Assembly (NCBI GenBank): GCA_963663365.2
Contig: CAXXIH010000001.1
Coordinates: 1,612,001-1,676,000 of the forward strand
From: G963663365 sp963663365
GTDB lineage: Bacteria > Hinthialibacterota > Hinthialibacteria > Hinthialibacterales > G963663365
Direction: 5' to 3'
Length of the DNA: 64,000 nucleotides
Below the pieces are notes generated by a model. That model was not told the origin of the DNA, searched no databases, and was given only the letters and a program-made list of their open reading frames with translations. Positions 7,060-16,674 of the stretch are shown here, one piece after another. Each line of letters begins with the position of its first letter. The stretch's first letter is position 1. Position numbers and translations under genes: made by a program.

Positions 7060-7830
7060 TTACACAATTTTCGGATACATTCGATCAAATACATGAAGCA
7101 ATTTGCATCCGACAAGCATGGCGAAGAATGCCACTCCAAAAACATAGATCAGCCTTGAAATATCAGGAAATGATCCATTGATTAGAATGACCCTGTATGA
7201 TTCGATCAATATTGCTATTGGATTAAGAAAGAAATAGTCCTGGTATGGTTGCGGTATGCGGGAAGGATCATAGAAAACCCCGGATAGGAACATAATAAAA
7301 GTCAATGCGCTGTCAACCAGCAGACGAAAATCTGGAACAAACGGTGTGATTGCAGAGAATATGAATGCAAAACCGCATATCAACATTAACTGCAGCAGTA
7401 TTAAAAGAATTAGTCCCGCCCATGAATATGTTGGCAGATGGCCAACAAAAGCGATGAAAATAACAAGCAAAATGAATACGATCATGAATTTAACTGTATC
7501 GGAGAGGACTGCTACTGCCGGAAAAACCAGTTTCGGAACATAAATCCGTTGCAGCAGCCCTGCGTTGGTCATAAGAATATCGCACGAACGGCGTAGGCTT
7601 GTATGAAGCCAACGCCACGTAACGACTCCGATCAACAGGAATTCAACAAAATCGGCTGTCCCTCTTTGCAACAGTTTGCCAAACACAATATAAAGTGTAA
7701 GCATATAGAAAAGTGGATCTAGAACCCACCATAAGTAGCTTAAATACGTTCGGGCAGTCTGGGAGCAAAGATCTGCATAGGTTCTGAAAAGAACAAGGTT
7801 CGCATAGTGCTTAAACTTTGATGTGTTCAT
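7060..7830 (-). CDS. Polysaccharide ABC exporter permease (Wzm/TagG type)
   Basis: This is an inner-membrane protein of 256 residues with six hydrophobic segments and the ABC-2 membrane family start (ARTYLSYLWWVLDPLFYMLTLYIVFG...). The reading frame could begin at a TTG at 7845, but the ATG at 7830 (MNTSKFKHYANL) is preferred. Segments such as DFVEFLLIGVVTWRWLHTSL and LTFIMFLSGVFYDPSRIP, with the conserved NPIAILIESYR near the end, match Wzm/KpsM/TagG. It pairs with the ATPase directly downstream. The complex predicts ABC-dependent export rather than the Wzx/Wzy route. Confidence 0.92.
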   Translation of the reverse strand: MNTSKFKHYANLVLFRTYADLCSQTARTYLSYLWWVLDPLFYMLTLYIVFGKLLQRGTADFVEFLLIGVVTWRWLHTSLRRSCDILMTNAGLLQRIYVPKLVFPAVAVLSDTVKFMIVFILLVIFIAFVGHLPTYSWAGLILLILLQLMLICGFAFIFSAITPFVPDFRLLVDSALTFIMFLSGVFYDPSRIPQPYQDYFFLNPIAILIESYRVILINGSFPDISRLIYVFGVAFFAMLVGCKLLHVFDRMYPKIV

Positions 7831-8423
7831 TAGTCTAATGCCCAATTATAAACGTATATCTAGCCACCGCGAGAAGCGGTTGCCTTCTGATACTAATATA
7901 CGTGAATCAGAAATTCCCTCATTCCAGACTTGTATTGTAGATGTCAATAGATTTCATTGGACCAAACTTTCAACAATTTAGCATAATTGAGCCGCGCTTC
8001 ACTCTGCTCGCCTTGCACAATGACAGATAGATAAAAATATGTAATGGAATAATTACGTTTAGTCTGATAGTGTAAAGACATCTTACGTTTGCTTCTGAGG
8101 CACTGTTGCATAGTATTGTAAACACGCCTATTCACTCTTTCAATTTCTCTGAATTGCGTTCAAAAATATATTTCTATTTGAACAATTCATCAACTCTCAA
8201 GCGGAAAACTCCTGCATCAATCATGTTTAGAACGAGATGCCATACTGCTGTTATTTGTAGTGAAATACTATTCAACAACATAGCCGGTGAATCTGCTGTC
8301 TGCCATTTGCTATTACGCCAACACATTTGCATCAAGAATTGACTAGTGTTATATATAAGCTAGTGTTGTCTAATTCTACCCCAAATGGTCCTAAGCATAA
8401 AATTAGGGAGTGTGGAGCGATCA
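7831..8423. other. Divergent intergenic region between exporter and sulfotransferase genes
   Basis: About 590 AT-rich bases separate the leftward exporter operon from a rightward sulfotransferase gene. Promoters for both directions should be here. A 63-codon ORF at 7944-8135 on the minus strand has no recognisable features and is probably chance. No repeat or RNA gene was seen. Confidence 0.45.
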
Positions 8424-9242
8424 ATGTCTTCCCAAATTCAGCAGTCTTGTCCTGTTTTCATAGTTGGTTGTCCAAGGTCGGGAACAAGTGCCCTCGCATG
8501 GTCTCTTGCCCAGCATCCAGACTTTTGGACTTCGGCAGAGTCAGACTTTCTATTTGATTTCTTCGGGAAGGGTAGCCTTCGAGAAAATTACCTGCGTGCA
8601 TACGGCCGGCCGCATCGCCCTTGGCTTAAGAAACATGAGGTTAGCATTAATGAATTTTCCACTTACATCGGCCTTGGTATCGACCAGATGTTTCTCAGCC
8701 GCTCAGGAAACAAAAGATGGATTGATGCTACGCCAACCTATACTTTGATGATCAATGATCTTGCTCTTCTATTTCCCAATGCAAAGTTCCTTAATATCGT
8801 CCGGGATGGCCGTGCAGTAGTCAACTCAATGATTAACAGCGGATTCGATACTGCCTGGGCAAAAGATTTCAAAGTGGCCTGTGAGACCTGGAAGCACTTC
8901 GTCGTTTTGGGGGTCCGCGCTGAAGTTGCACTCGATGACAGATTTCTTAGAATCCACCATGAAGAATTGTTACACGATACCGAAAATGTTCTTCAAAGGA
9001 TATTTCAGTTCCTTGATGCTCCAATGTGTCCATCCTCCGTCGATTATCTGAAGACCAATCGCGTAAATTCAAGTTATGACAACAAAGACAAAAGCGACAT
9101 CAAGAAAAGCAAAAATACTGATTCCTTATTCCAGCAGCATTGGAAAGATTGGGATAATCGTAAAATGAAGACATTCTGGAAGATAGCCGGCGATTTCATG
9201 CTTACATTCGGCTATCCTCAATCCAGTTCTGAATTCGAATAA
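8424..9242 (+). CDS. Sulfotransferase family protein
   Basis: This is a 272-residue protein starting at the ATG at 8424, with GGAG seven bases upstream; an earlier in-frame ATG at 8385 lacks such a site. PVFIVGCPRSGTSALAWSL (about residues 11-29) is the PAPS-binding loop, and FLNIVRDGRAVVNSM (about 117-131) is the 3'-phosphate motif with Arg-Asp and Ser. It matches the Sulfotransfer_3 group. It is the only sulfotransferase in the cluster on the plus strand, together with the methyltransferase that follows. The acceptor is unknown but is likely the glycan exported by the neighbouring ABC transporter. Confidence 0.87.
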   Translation: MSSQIQQSCPVFIVGCPRSGTSALAWSLAQHPDFWTSAESDFLFDFFGKGSLRENYLRAYGRPHRPWLKKHEVSINEFSTYIGLGIDQMFLSRSGNKRWIDATPTYTLMINDLALLFPNAKFLNIVRDGRAVVNSMINSGFDTAWAKDFKVACETWKHFVVLGVRAEVALDDRFLRIHHEELLHDTENVLQRIFQFLDAPMCPSSVDYLKTNRVNSSYDNKDKSDIKKSKNTDSLFQQHWKDWDNRKMKTFWKIAGDFMLTFGYPQSSSEFE

Positions 9243-9384
9243 ACGCTCACAACGGCCGTTCAGGATAGCAATATGCCTCCTAAATGAAAAAGCCTTTTCA
9301 TTATTTTACATGCTAACATTGATCATATATGAATGATTATCCATACACAGGCGGAACAAAATAGGGTACGTTCTTAATCAAACC

Positions 9385-10107
9385 ATGAAAAATCCTTTCA
9401 ACTATATTCTCTCGCACGTGCCACGAAAATTTAGGTTATTTTCTATGAACGAAGAGAAAATTAGAGATAAAATTATCGAACTTGGACCCTGGTTTCATCA
9501 AATTCAAATTACGGATAATCTCCGAACAAGAGACATTTCACCATCGCCTGGACCTCAATCGAATGACCATCCATTTGACCGCTGGCAGATTTTAGAGCAA
9601 GCCTTACCTGATGATATGCAAGGTATGCGAGTATTGGATATAGGCTGTGCAGATGGGTTCTTTTCCTTGCAACTCGCTCAAAGAGGAGCTGATGTCGTGG
9701 CTATTGATTACTCAACAGCGATGATTAACAGACTCAATTGGGTTATTGAAATAAAGAATATTAAAAATATCTCAACAAAAGTCGCGAAGATTGAAGATAT
9801 CGACATTCATGAGAAATATGATGCCGTATTTTTTCTAGCACTTCTTTATCACCTAAAATCGCCGTTGCTAGGCCTAGAGATTCTTTCAAAAATAACATCC
9901 AATTTGTATTTAGAGACGGTGATACACGAAGAAGAGAGCATGCCTTATCTTTATTTCAAACCTCCTCAAGAAGGTGTTCATGTTGTTCCTAAGTGGTACC
10001 CAACAACCTCATGCGTTATAGAAATGATGAAATTCGCCGGTTTTTCAAATATTACAACGCTGCATGATCCAACACCTAAAAGAGAATTTTTTATTGCAAC
10101 AAAGTAG
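9385..10107 (+). CDS. SAM-dependent methyltransferase related to the CmoB/DUF1698 group
   Basis: This is a 240-residue protein. It has the family lead IIELGPWFHQIQI, then a loop and LPDDMQGMRVLDIGCADGFFSLQLAQRGADVVAIDYS (motif I followed by the acidic strand-2 end), then YDAVFFLALLYHLKSPLLGLEIL (motif IV) and a C-terminal PTTSCVIEMMKFAGF segment. This order is seen in DUF1698/CmoB-like enzymes, some of which modify tRNA while others in glycan clusters methylate sugars. Length and context favour the glycan branch over true CmoB, which is longer. It lies 142 bases after the sulfotransferase gene, so an operon is possible. Confidence 0.8.
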   Translation: MKNPFNYILSHVPRKFRLFSMNEEKIRDKIIELGPWFHQIQITDNLRTRDISPSPGPQSNDHPFDRWQILEQALPDDMQGMRVLDIGCADGFFSLQLAQRGADVVAIDYSTAMINRLNWVIEIKNIKNISTKVAKIEDIDIHEKYDAVFFLALLYHLKSPLLGLEILSKITSNLYLETVIHEEESMPYLYFKPPQEGVHVVPKWYPTTSCVIEMMKFAGFSNITTLHDPTPKREFFIATK

Positions 10108-10191
10108 ATATTTGCAGGAGAAATCATGCTGACAAGCGGTTATCATTCATTTGAAGTGTAGCGTATATAAGAGTTTATCTATTCGATTTTA

Positions 10192-11874
10192 TTATAATCC
10201 CTCTTTGGTGATTCTAAATAACACAAAATTGTCACAATCATCAATTCTTTTCATTCGCTTGGAGTTATTAGCCCATTCATTGTTCAACACATATGCGCTT
10301 TCTAGTATAATAAATTCAATATCCGCAATATCCATACTTTTCAACTCGTCACCATCTAACACGACAATCTCAAAACTTCCATTTGATATCAAGAATAACT
10401 GCGAACAAAACGTCCGCATATGACCAGTCTTTTGTATTAAAACCCCAATCTTACCTTTTTTAACATTCAACATATTTATACGTTCATAGAATTCCCGAGG
10501 TGCAAGTCGAAATATTACATCTAATGGCTTATTTATCAACAAACTGTACAGCATTGTCGCTCCATAGATATTTTTCACATTATACTTGCCGGTTACATAA
10601 TTTTGAGATGATTCCTGGGGAAATCCTTGAGCTACCTTAAATACATCATCTCGCTTGTAGCAGTTAAACGCCTGAAATATCATCAACATAAATATCATCG
10701 TAATCATCAATATCAATTTGGGTTTTAGAATATGCTGATTACAGATTTTATATCTATTACATATGAACTCGTGTACTTTTGCGACCATCGCACCTATAAC
10801 CAAATAATGCATTGATTGATCAAAAAAGTTTATTGAGAATCGAAAGCGACAATGACCCAGTATTATGTTGAAAGGTATATAGATAAATAATAGCGACGCA
10901 ATCACTCGATCTGATTTGTTTCCATGAATCACTCCGTGCATTAAAAACAAGAACCCAAACAAGACCAGATATCCAAGCGGACGCTTTAACAGAACAAAAG
11001 TTCCAAATATGTCATAATTTCTGATTGCGCCAGGACCCATCCAATCCGTAAAATAGTACGCACTAAAACCTTGAATCAACCATTTTATTGAACCCAGAAG
11101 AGTTTCTTCTGAATAAGCACGTTTGAATATTGATCCAGATGCCAGATTCATCGCATGAAATGAAAGTTCATCGTAATAAGCCTGGAAGCAAAGATACAAA
11201 ACGATAACAGGGAGCGATGCAGAATAAAAGCATATAATACGCGTCCATTTTATTTTGTCCTGATAGATATATCTGATAATAAATGGCACGATGAAATAAA
11301 ATACAACCGACTCTTTTACTAAAAGTGTAAATCCAGCTACAAGTCCTGAGCAGACAGAAAATATTATATCTTTTCTATTATTCCCATGAGATGTCACTGT
11401 CAATAATAAAAAAGATAAAATTATTCCAGAAGGCCAAGTATAATCAATCGGTTCACCTGCTGTTCCTATCCATAATATTGTTTCAGGTGATACGGCAAAT
11501 AGAAATGAGGCAACAAATCCTACATTTCTGTTATATAAACTTTTTCCAAGGAAATAGACCAGAATTATGAACACGGATGCCATACAAGATTGGGCAATAA
11601 CAATTGCACTCGGGCTAGTTCCAATTAGAAACAATATGGCCGACCATAAAATTGTATAGCCCGGCCTTAACTGCCACCAAGAGGATCCTGCGAAGTCTAC
11701 TATTCCTGTGCCATTTGCAATATTAACTGCAATTGAAAGATAAAAACATTGGTCACTCGCGAATCTTGCAGGATTACGAATGAATAACAGCAGTGATAGT
11801 AGATATAGAAATGCTGGAATATAGACGTTGTCTACATACACTTTGTTTCTGAATTGCCTTAACTGTATACGCAT
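10192..11874 (-). CDS. Integral membrane glycosyltransferase, GT39/ArnT-like
   Basis: This is a 560-residue protein with about ten to twelve hydrophobic segments and a C-terminal soluble part (from about residue 440). The first loop reads ARFASDQCFYLSIAVNIANGTGI, matching the Asp-bearing catalytic loop of PMT_2/ArnT enzymes, which take sugars from polyprenyl-phosphate carriers. FLFAVSPETILWIGTAGEPIDYTWPSGI is a second typical periplasmic loop. The substrate is unknown. It is strongly AT-rich compared with the right half of the window. It is convergent with the methyltransferase gene at 10107. Confidence 0.78.
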   Translation of the reverse strand: MRIQLRQFRNKVYVDNVYIPAFLYLLSLLLFIRNPARFASDQCFYLSIAVNIANGTGIVDFAGSSWWQLRPGYTILWSAILFLIGTSPSAIVIAQSCMASVFIILVYFLGKSLYNRNVGFVASFLFAVSPETILWIGTAGEPIDYTWPSGIILSFLLLTVTSHGNNRKDIIFSVCSGLVAGFTLLVKESVVFYFIVPFIIRYIYQDKIKWTRIICFYSASLPVIVLYLCFQAYYDELSFHAMNLASGSIFKRAYSEETLLGSIKWLIQGFSAYYFTDWMGPGAIRNYDIFGTFVLLKRPLGYLVLFGFLFLMHGVIHGNKSDRVIASLLFIYIPFNIILGHCRFRFSINFFDQSMHYLVIGAMVAKVHEFICNRYKICNQHILKPKLILMITMIFMLMIFQAFNCYKRDDVFKVAQGFPQESSQNYVTGKYNVKNIYGATMLYSLLINKPLDVIFRLAPREFYERINMLNVKKGKIGVLIQKTGHMRTFCSQLFLISNGSFEIVVLDGDELKSMDIADIEFIILESAYVLNNEWANNSKRMKRIDDCDNFVLFRITKEGL

Positions 11875-11949
11875 TTTACTTGCCAGCCTGCAACCTCTAA
11901 AGTCTATACGATTTAATCATATAATAAACACCCAGGCTTTTCGCTGCCG

Positions 11950-12400
11950 TCAACTTTTCGCATCCAAATGCAGACCGGCGCTGCCAAAGTCCACCTGTGC
12001 TTCTTCGCCCGGTTCTGTTTCCACTCGGCAGACCAATTTTAGCTATTTGGGATACACATGCTGCACATACCGGCTCACGGAGGAATAACTGCCGATGTAG
12101 TCGTAATCATCACGAAGACGTTGCCAGATGGTCTGCATTTTTATCCCATCTCGCACCAAGGCTTCGACACGTTCCGCATATGGTTCCACCGTACTGCGCA
12201 TGTGCCGGGAAGCTGGAGGCGAGCCCAAAATCTGGCCTAGCGTTTTAATATACGGCAAAGGCCGAGTGCTGTCCAAGAAACCTTCGCTTTCAGCCAGCCG
12301 CAGATATTTGCGAACCGCATTCCGGTTCAAGCAAAGGCCCTGGCTGGTACCGTGAATGCTTTCCCATTAGTGGGCTTGGTAAATAATTTCGCGAATTTCG
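11950..12400 (-). pseudogene. Decayed IS21-family transposase (istA) fragment
   Basis: An open stretch at 12043-12330 encodes the start of an IstA-like protein: LNRNAVRKYLRLAESEGFL is the helix-turn-helix end, and IWQRLRDDYDYIGSYSSVSRYV is the following conserved block. Past an in-frame TAG near 12046 the same frame continues with VETEPGEEAQVDFGSAG, the conserved region carrying the first catalytic Asp of the DDE triad. A second in-frame stop at 11952-11950 then ends the match. Upstream of 12330 the frame continues through a TAA with degenerate sequence. No istB, no rest of istA and no terminal repeats were found, so this is a dead remnant. Confidence 0.8.
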
Positions 12401-12535
12401 TTAACGTGTCGTTGCTCAATGATTTCCTCCGGTTCATCACAAACATGGAGGCAGTCAACACTCCTGCCGCCTGGGTCAAATCCTCCGACAATCATATAAT
12501 CAAACTAAACAGGAAAATGACCAATTATGGTAAGA

Positions 12536-14566
12536 TCATTCATTATTAATCTGAATATTCATACGCATTCCCTTCAAAGACGAGGGCACCGCAGTGGCAC
12601 GCATTTTAATATTTTTTAGCCGGTCTTCATAATAAGAGACCTTATCATTATTTCCACGTGCTAAAGCTATGTTTCTTAGGTTCTTAAGAACTAACGTGTC
12701 ATCACCAAATTTATCCAACAGTTCTAGATATAGTCTTTCGGCCTCATCATAGTCGCCCCCGGTTTGCAGCAATTGGCCTTTGAACCGTTTTGCAAAGAAA
12801 CTTCCGGGGTATGTTTCAAGCCACTGTTTGGAGAATGCCCATGCTCCTTCATAGTCTTTCAATAGCAGGTAGCAGTTTCCCATATTAATCCAGTATCGTT
12901 CATTTTTGGGATCGAGCTCAATACATCTTTTCAGCCAGTTCTTTGCTTGTACGAAATTCTTTTTATCATTCATATATATTCCGGACAAAGCATTCGCTGC
13001 GTTAATAGCGAAGCGATCATTAAAATATGATGCTTTCGTAAGAACTGGTATCGCCTTGTCTTTCTCTCCGGATTCAATATAAAAAAGGCCTAAATTGTAA
13101 TATGCCCGTGGATTTGTTGATGATTTACTAATTGTGTCAGTCCAAAATGCACCTTTGTCACAATATAGAAGATTTCGCTGTACAGTCATAACTGATTGAA
13201 AAAGAATAAATGCAGCAGCAATTGCAATAATTGGTTTGGAGACGTTAGATGCCATATAATATTTTCTAAATATGATTTGACCAACATGTATAATCGAAAC
13301 TGCAAGAAAGATTGAAAACCCTACATTTGGCAAATATGTGCGCCTTTCGGCAGCCAAATCAGATAGCGGGACAATGCTTGAGGTAGGCGCTAGAGCAACA
13401 AGCCACCAGACTATGCCTAAAGAAAGCAGAGGTTTACTTTTAATCAGCAAAATAGCCGACATAACAAGGATCATAAGCACTGCAAAACTTATGATGAATC
13501 TCGGATCATTGGCCTCCAATACCGGAACAATATATGGATCAAGGCATAGATGAGAGATACCTAATTGGCGTGGTATGTAATACATTACAATGATATAGAT
13601 TTGGCTGAGAAGATTTGTTTTCCATGGTCGAACTGAAGATTCGACCAATCCCAGATTTCCAAATACGGCAACTCGATATGCTAAAAATACGACAATAAGC
13701 AGAAATGAAAAGATGGCCGGCAATAAAATGCGCCTGCATGCAATCCGCCAAGATGTTTGATAGACGGAAATTATGAACGTTACCAAGCCTGCCACAAATG
13801 GCAAGGTCACGATGATTTCCTTTGTCCCAATTCCTAGCACAAGAAATATACAGCCTAATGCGGCAAATATCGCACCCCACAATTTTCGGTTGTTTGCGAG
13901 CAAATGCGATGGCGAGGCAATGTATCCAAAGTTAGCAGAGGCAAGAAGAAATGCAGACATGCCTGCAACATACTCTAGCGTGGCAAGCGACGACGACCGG
14001 CCGGCAAGATATGTCACCGCTTCTGTATTAATAGTCAGCACAGAAAATATAAAGGCTGCAAAATATGGCGCATATCTTAAGATATCAAGATCATTATCGT
14101 CATTAATTTGCGAATTGTTATCTTCCTTGCAATAAATAATTTGGTATAAGTATGTAAAGTATTTGAATGAAAACAATACTGTTAATAGATGGATGACAAC
14201 ACTTGTAATATGAAATACAATAGGATAGGCCTCAATATCAAGGCCTATCCGTTGTGATTCTGAGAAAAGCCCTAATTTGATGCTAATTATCCAATCAAAT
14301 GCATATGTTAATTGGACAATTCCTCTATGGATGTATGAATCAAGAATATGTTTTATTCCAGAAACATCACGAATGTAAGCATTGTTCAAGATGGCATTGT
14401 AATCATCAAAGTACCAATCAACAAAAAACGAAGGAATATAGATAATGCATGGAAGCCCCAGCAGGCAAATGATCTGCAAGGATTTATTGCCAAGAATCTC
14501 CCTTGATCTGTCTTGCCTGGCCTTAACCGGCAATTGCTGATTGACTTTTCGCCTTGATTTTTTCAT
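12536..14566 (-). CDS. TMTC-like membrane protein with C-terminal TPR repeats
   Basis: This 676-residue protein has a first extracytoplasmic loop DWYFDDYNAILNNAYIRDVSGI carrying the Asp pair found in bacterial TMTC-like glycosyltransferases (GT-C fold). About eleven membrane segments follow, with a conserved AERRTYLPNVGF loop near residue 410. From about residue 480 there are several TPR repeats (PRAYYNLGLFYIESGEKDKAIPVLTKA, ERYWINMGNCYLLLKDYEGA). The function is inferred as transfer of sugar to protein or glycan at the outer face of the inner membrane. It has a close paralog immediately upstream on the same strand, 13 bases away, indicating a tandem duplication. Confidence 0.75.
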   Translation of the reverse strand: MKKSRRKVNQQLPVKARQDRSREILGNKSLQIICLLGLPCIIYIPSFFVDWYFDDYNAILNNAYIRDVSGIKHILDSYIHRGIVQLTYAFDWIISIKLGLFSESQRIGLDIEAYPIVFHITSVVIHLLTVLFSFKYFTYLYQIIYCKEDNNSQINDDNDLDILRYAPYFAAFIFSVLTINTEAVTYLAGRSSSLATLEYVAGMSAFLLASANFGYIASPSHLLANNRKLWGAIFAALGCIFLVLGIGTKEIIVTLPFVAGLVTFIISVYQTSWRIACRRILLPAIFSFLLIVVFLAYRVAVFGNLGLVESSVRPWKTNLLSQIYIIVMYYIPRQLGISHLCLDPYIVPVLEANDPRFIISFAVLMILVMSAILLIKSKPLLSLGIVWWLVALAPTSSIVPLSDLAAERRTYLPNVGFSIFLAVSIIHVGQIIFRKYYMASNVSKPIIAIAAAFILFQSVMTVQRNLLYCDKGAFWTDTISKSSTNPRAYYNLGLFYIESGEKDKAIPVLTKASYFNDRFAINAANALSGIYMNDKKNFVQAKNWLKRCIELDPKNERYWINMGNCYLLLKDYEGAWAFSKQWLETYPGSFFAKRFKGQLLQTGGDYDEAERLYLELLDKFGDDTLVLKNLRNIALARGNNDKVSYYEDRLKNIKMRATAVPSSLKGMRMNIQINNE

Positions 14567-14579
14567 GTCTTACTATCAA

Positions 14580-14879
14580 TTACTTTTCGAGCAGATTATC
14601 TTTGTTATTTATATATTCTGCATATGTCTCTGCCTGCCTAATTGTCCTTGAGTTCTTTTCGATTGCCTTTTTCAGTCTTTTCTCATATTCTATCTGCAAA
14701 TCATCCCATTTATTAACCTTTGCAATTTTAAGCAAATTTTGAAGTGCTGACACATTGTTTGCCTCGGCTTCCAGCACTTTTTTATAATAACGCACTGCTT
14801 CAGGATAATTGGCTTCCATCTGGAGCGCATTTGCCATTAAAAGAAGTGCATTTATGTTTTGGGGCCTTTGCTGTACCAT
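14580..14879 (-). CDS. C-terminal TPR part of the frameshifted TMTC-like paralog
   Basis: This 99-residue open stretch (NINALLLMANALQMEANYPEAVRYYKKVLEAEA...) is not an independent gene. It continues the TPR series of the ORF at 14852-16591 in the -1 frame, overlapping it by 28 bases. Adding one base in the CCCCAAAA run near 14858-14865 would join them as ...AWYSKGPKNINALLLMAN..., which matches the continuous paralog at 12536-14566 in layout. Either the gene is mutated or the base was lost in sequencing. The ATG at 14879 has no good ribosome site. Confidence 0.65.
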   Translation of the reverse strand: MVQQRPQNINALLLMANALQMEANYPEAVRYYKKVLEAEANNVSALQNLLKIAKVNKWDDLQIEYEKRLKKAIEKNSRTIRQAETYAEYINNKDNLLEK

Positions 14880-16591
14880 GCAGCCGCAAGTTCTTTTGCC
14901 TTCTCTGTTTCATTCATTAAAAGAAGACTCGTTCCAAGGTTAGTCCATGCCTCTATGTTTTCTGGCCAAATATTAATCATTTGAAGGAAATGCTTGGCTG
15001 CTTTCTTGTATTGTTTGAATTGTTTTAGATACAGAATTCCGAGATTATTATAAACATTAGGATTATCAACGTTAATTTTAAGGCTTTTAAGGTACATTGA
15101 CTCCGCTTTTTTATATTGACCAATATTTTCATAACGGCTTCCTAAATTCGCGAGAACCCTTGGATTATCAGGTGCGCACGCAAGAGTATCTTCCCAGAAT
15201 TTCGTTTTATCAAGATATAAAACATTGCGATCAACCGTCTTTTTCGCGGCACATATTAGCATAATAATAACAATCCCGGTTGCTAATAATGCCAACCACC
15301 TGGCTTTCTTAGAAAGAAGGTATATCAACATGAATGAAATTCCCGCGAAAGATAAGGAAAATCCGAAATTTGGAAGATATGTCCGGCGCTCAGCCACTAG
15401 ATCATTCAGAGGGATAAAGCTGCTTGTCGGGGAGATTGTCACAAAATACCATATGATGCCAAGAAGGATGATCGGCATTTTCTTGTAAGTATATATTCCT
15501 ATGGCGAAGACAGTGCATATAATGATAAATGCAAATATGAATGAAGGTTCGAATATGCTTAGAATTAGGGGAGCAACCGGATCTATGCACAATTTGCCAA
15601 TGAAAAACTCGCGTGGCAAATAATAAAATACAATTACTCCAATTTCTGTCATCATATTGACAGTTCTCGGACGACCAATGGCCTCGTTAATTCCGATAAT
15701 TCCGCCAAGATTGATTATCCGGTATAGAACAAATAAAATGATCAATCCGCAGAAGAGCATTAAGAACGGCATAAGACGCCTGAACATTGTGCTAAAGCCA
15801 AAAGAGTTGTAAATCACAAATCCGGCAATGACTATTGCCATTGCCGGAAGCGTGATAATGATTTCCTTGGTTCCAATTCCCAGCACAAACAACAGAGCGC
15901 CACATATGAATTTGAAAATTGCTTTCTTTGGCATTTGAGAAGGCAAAGAAGTATAAGTGCATTTAAAGATAGACGTATCTTCCATTGCACTTATAAAGAA
16001 AAGCATGCCATATAGATACTCAATTGTTGCCAAGGCACTTGATCTTCCTGAAATGTAGCTTACGGCTTCAGTGTTGAGGGGATGAATTGCAAATATCAGT
16101 GCAACATAAGCAGAAAAAGAGCGCGTGAGTTTATCATTATTGTTGAATTCAAGACTATTAGTTGATAACAATGGCAAGAGCTTAAGGCATAGGAGATAAA
16201 CGCCAATAACGGCGATAAGATGAAAGAATATGTTCGAGACTTTGTAAACATATGGATATTGCTGGACGGTTGCCCCGGATGGCGTTTTCTTACTGGCCAA
16301 ATCCAAATAATCGCTAATTGAATAATCAATTGTATATGTTATGTTTACAATGCCACGATGTATGAAATTATCTAAAATATTTGGAATCTGGGATAACGAC
16401 CTAATTGATTTATTGGCCACGATTGAATGATAATCATCAAAATACCAAGAACCGAGGACAGCAGGTGCATAAACAAAGATTGTAATGACGATTAGAATTG
16501 CACAAAGAATATATGTATTAAGATACGAGTCATTTGCACTTGAATTGCCCTGTTCTTTCATCATTGCGCCATGCCAAATACTGCAGATCAT
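14852..16591 (-). CDS. TMTC-like membrane protein with TPR repeats, frameshifted near its end
   Basis: A 579-residue ORF. GSWYFDDYHSIVANKSIRSL near residue 47 is the catalytic-type loop, many membrane segments follow, and VAERRTYLPNFGFSL (about residue 395) matches the paralog downstream. TPR repeats begin near residue 450 (PRVLANLGSRYENIGQYKKAESMYLKSLKI). The ORF stops early at TAA 14854-14852, while the next TPR units continue in the -1 frame (14580-14879). The start may be ATG 16591 or the double ATG at 16564/16561; none has a clear ribosome site. The likely role is polyprenyl-phosphate-sugar-dependent glycosylation at the membrane, by family inference. Confidence 0.72.
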   Translation of the reverse strand: MICSIWHGAMMKEQGNSSANDSYLNTYILCAILIVITIFVYAPAVLGSWYFDDYHSIVANKSIRSLSQIPNILDNFIHRGIVNITYTIDYSISDYLDLASKKTPSGATVQQYPYVYKVSNIFFHLIAVIGVYLLCLKLLPLLSTNSLEFNNNDKLTRSFSAYVALIFAIHPLNTEAVSYISGRSSALATIEYLYGMLFFISAMEDTSIFKCTYTSLPSQMPKKAIFKFICGALLFVLGIGTKEIIITLPAMAIVIAGFVIYNSFGFSTMFRRLMPFLMLFCGLIILFVLYRIINLGGIIGINEAIGRPRTVNMMTEIGVIVFYYLPREFFIGKLCIDPVAPLILSIFEPSFIFAFIIICTVFAIGIYTYKKMPIILLGIIWYFVTISPTSSFIPLNDLVAERRTYLPNFGFSLSFAGISFMLIYLLSKKARWLALLATGIVIIMLICAAKKTVDRNVLYLDKTKFWEDTLACAPDNPRVLANLGSRYENIGQYKKAESMYLKSLKINVDNPNVYNNLGILYLKQFKQYKKAAKHFLQMINIWPENIEAWTNLGTSLLLMNETEKAKELAAAWYSKGPKT

Positions 16592-16674
16592 CCTACTCGC
16601 AATGGTTGTAATTGCAAGATTTCATATTCTGAGTTTCATTTCTATTGGATAATGCATGAGTATCCTGGAATCAA

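Noticed and set aside
14852..14879. Programmed -1 ribosomal frameshift in the TMTC-like gene
   Set aside because: CCCCAAAA does not fit the X-XXY-YYZ pattern in the right phase and no downstream pseudoknot is evident; a lost base is simpler.
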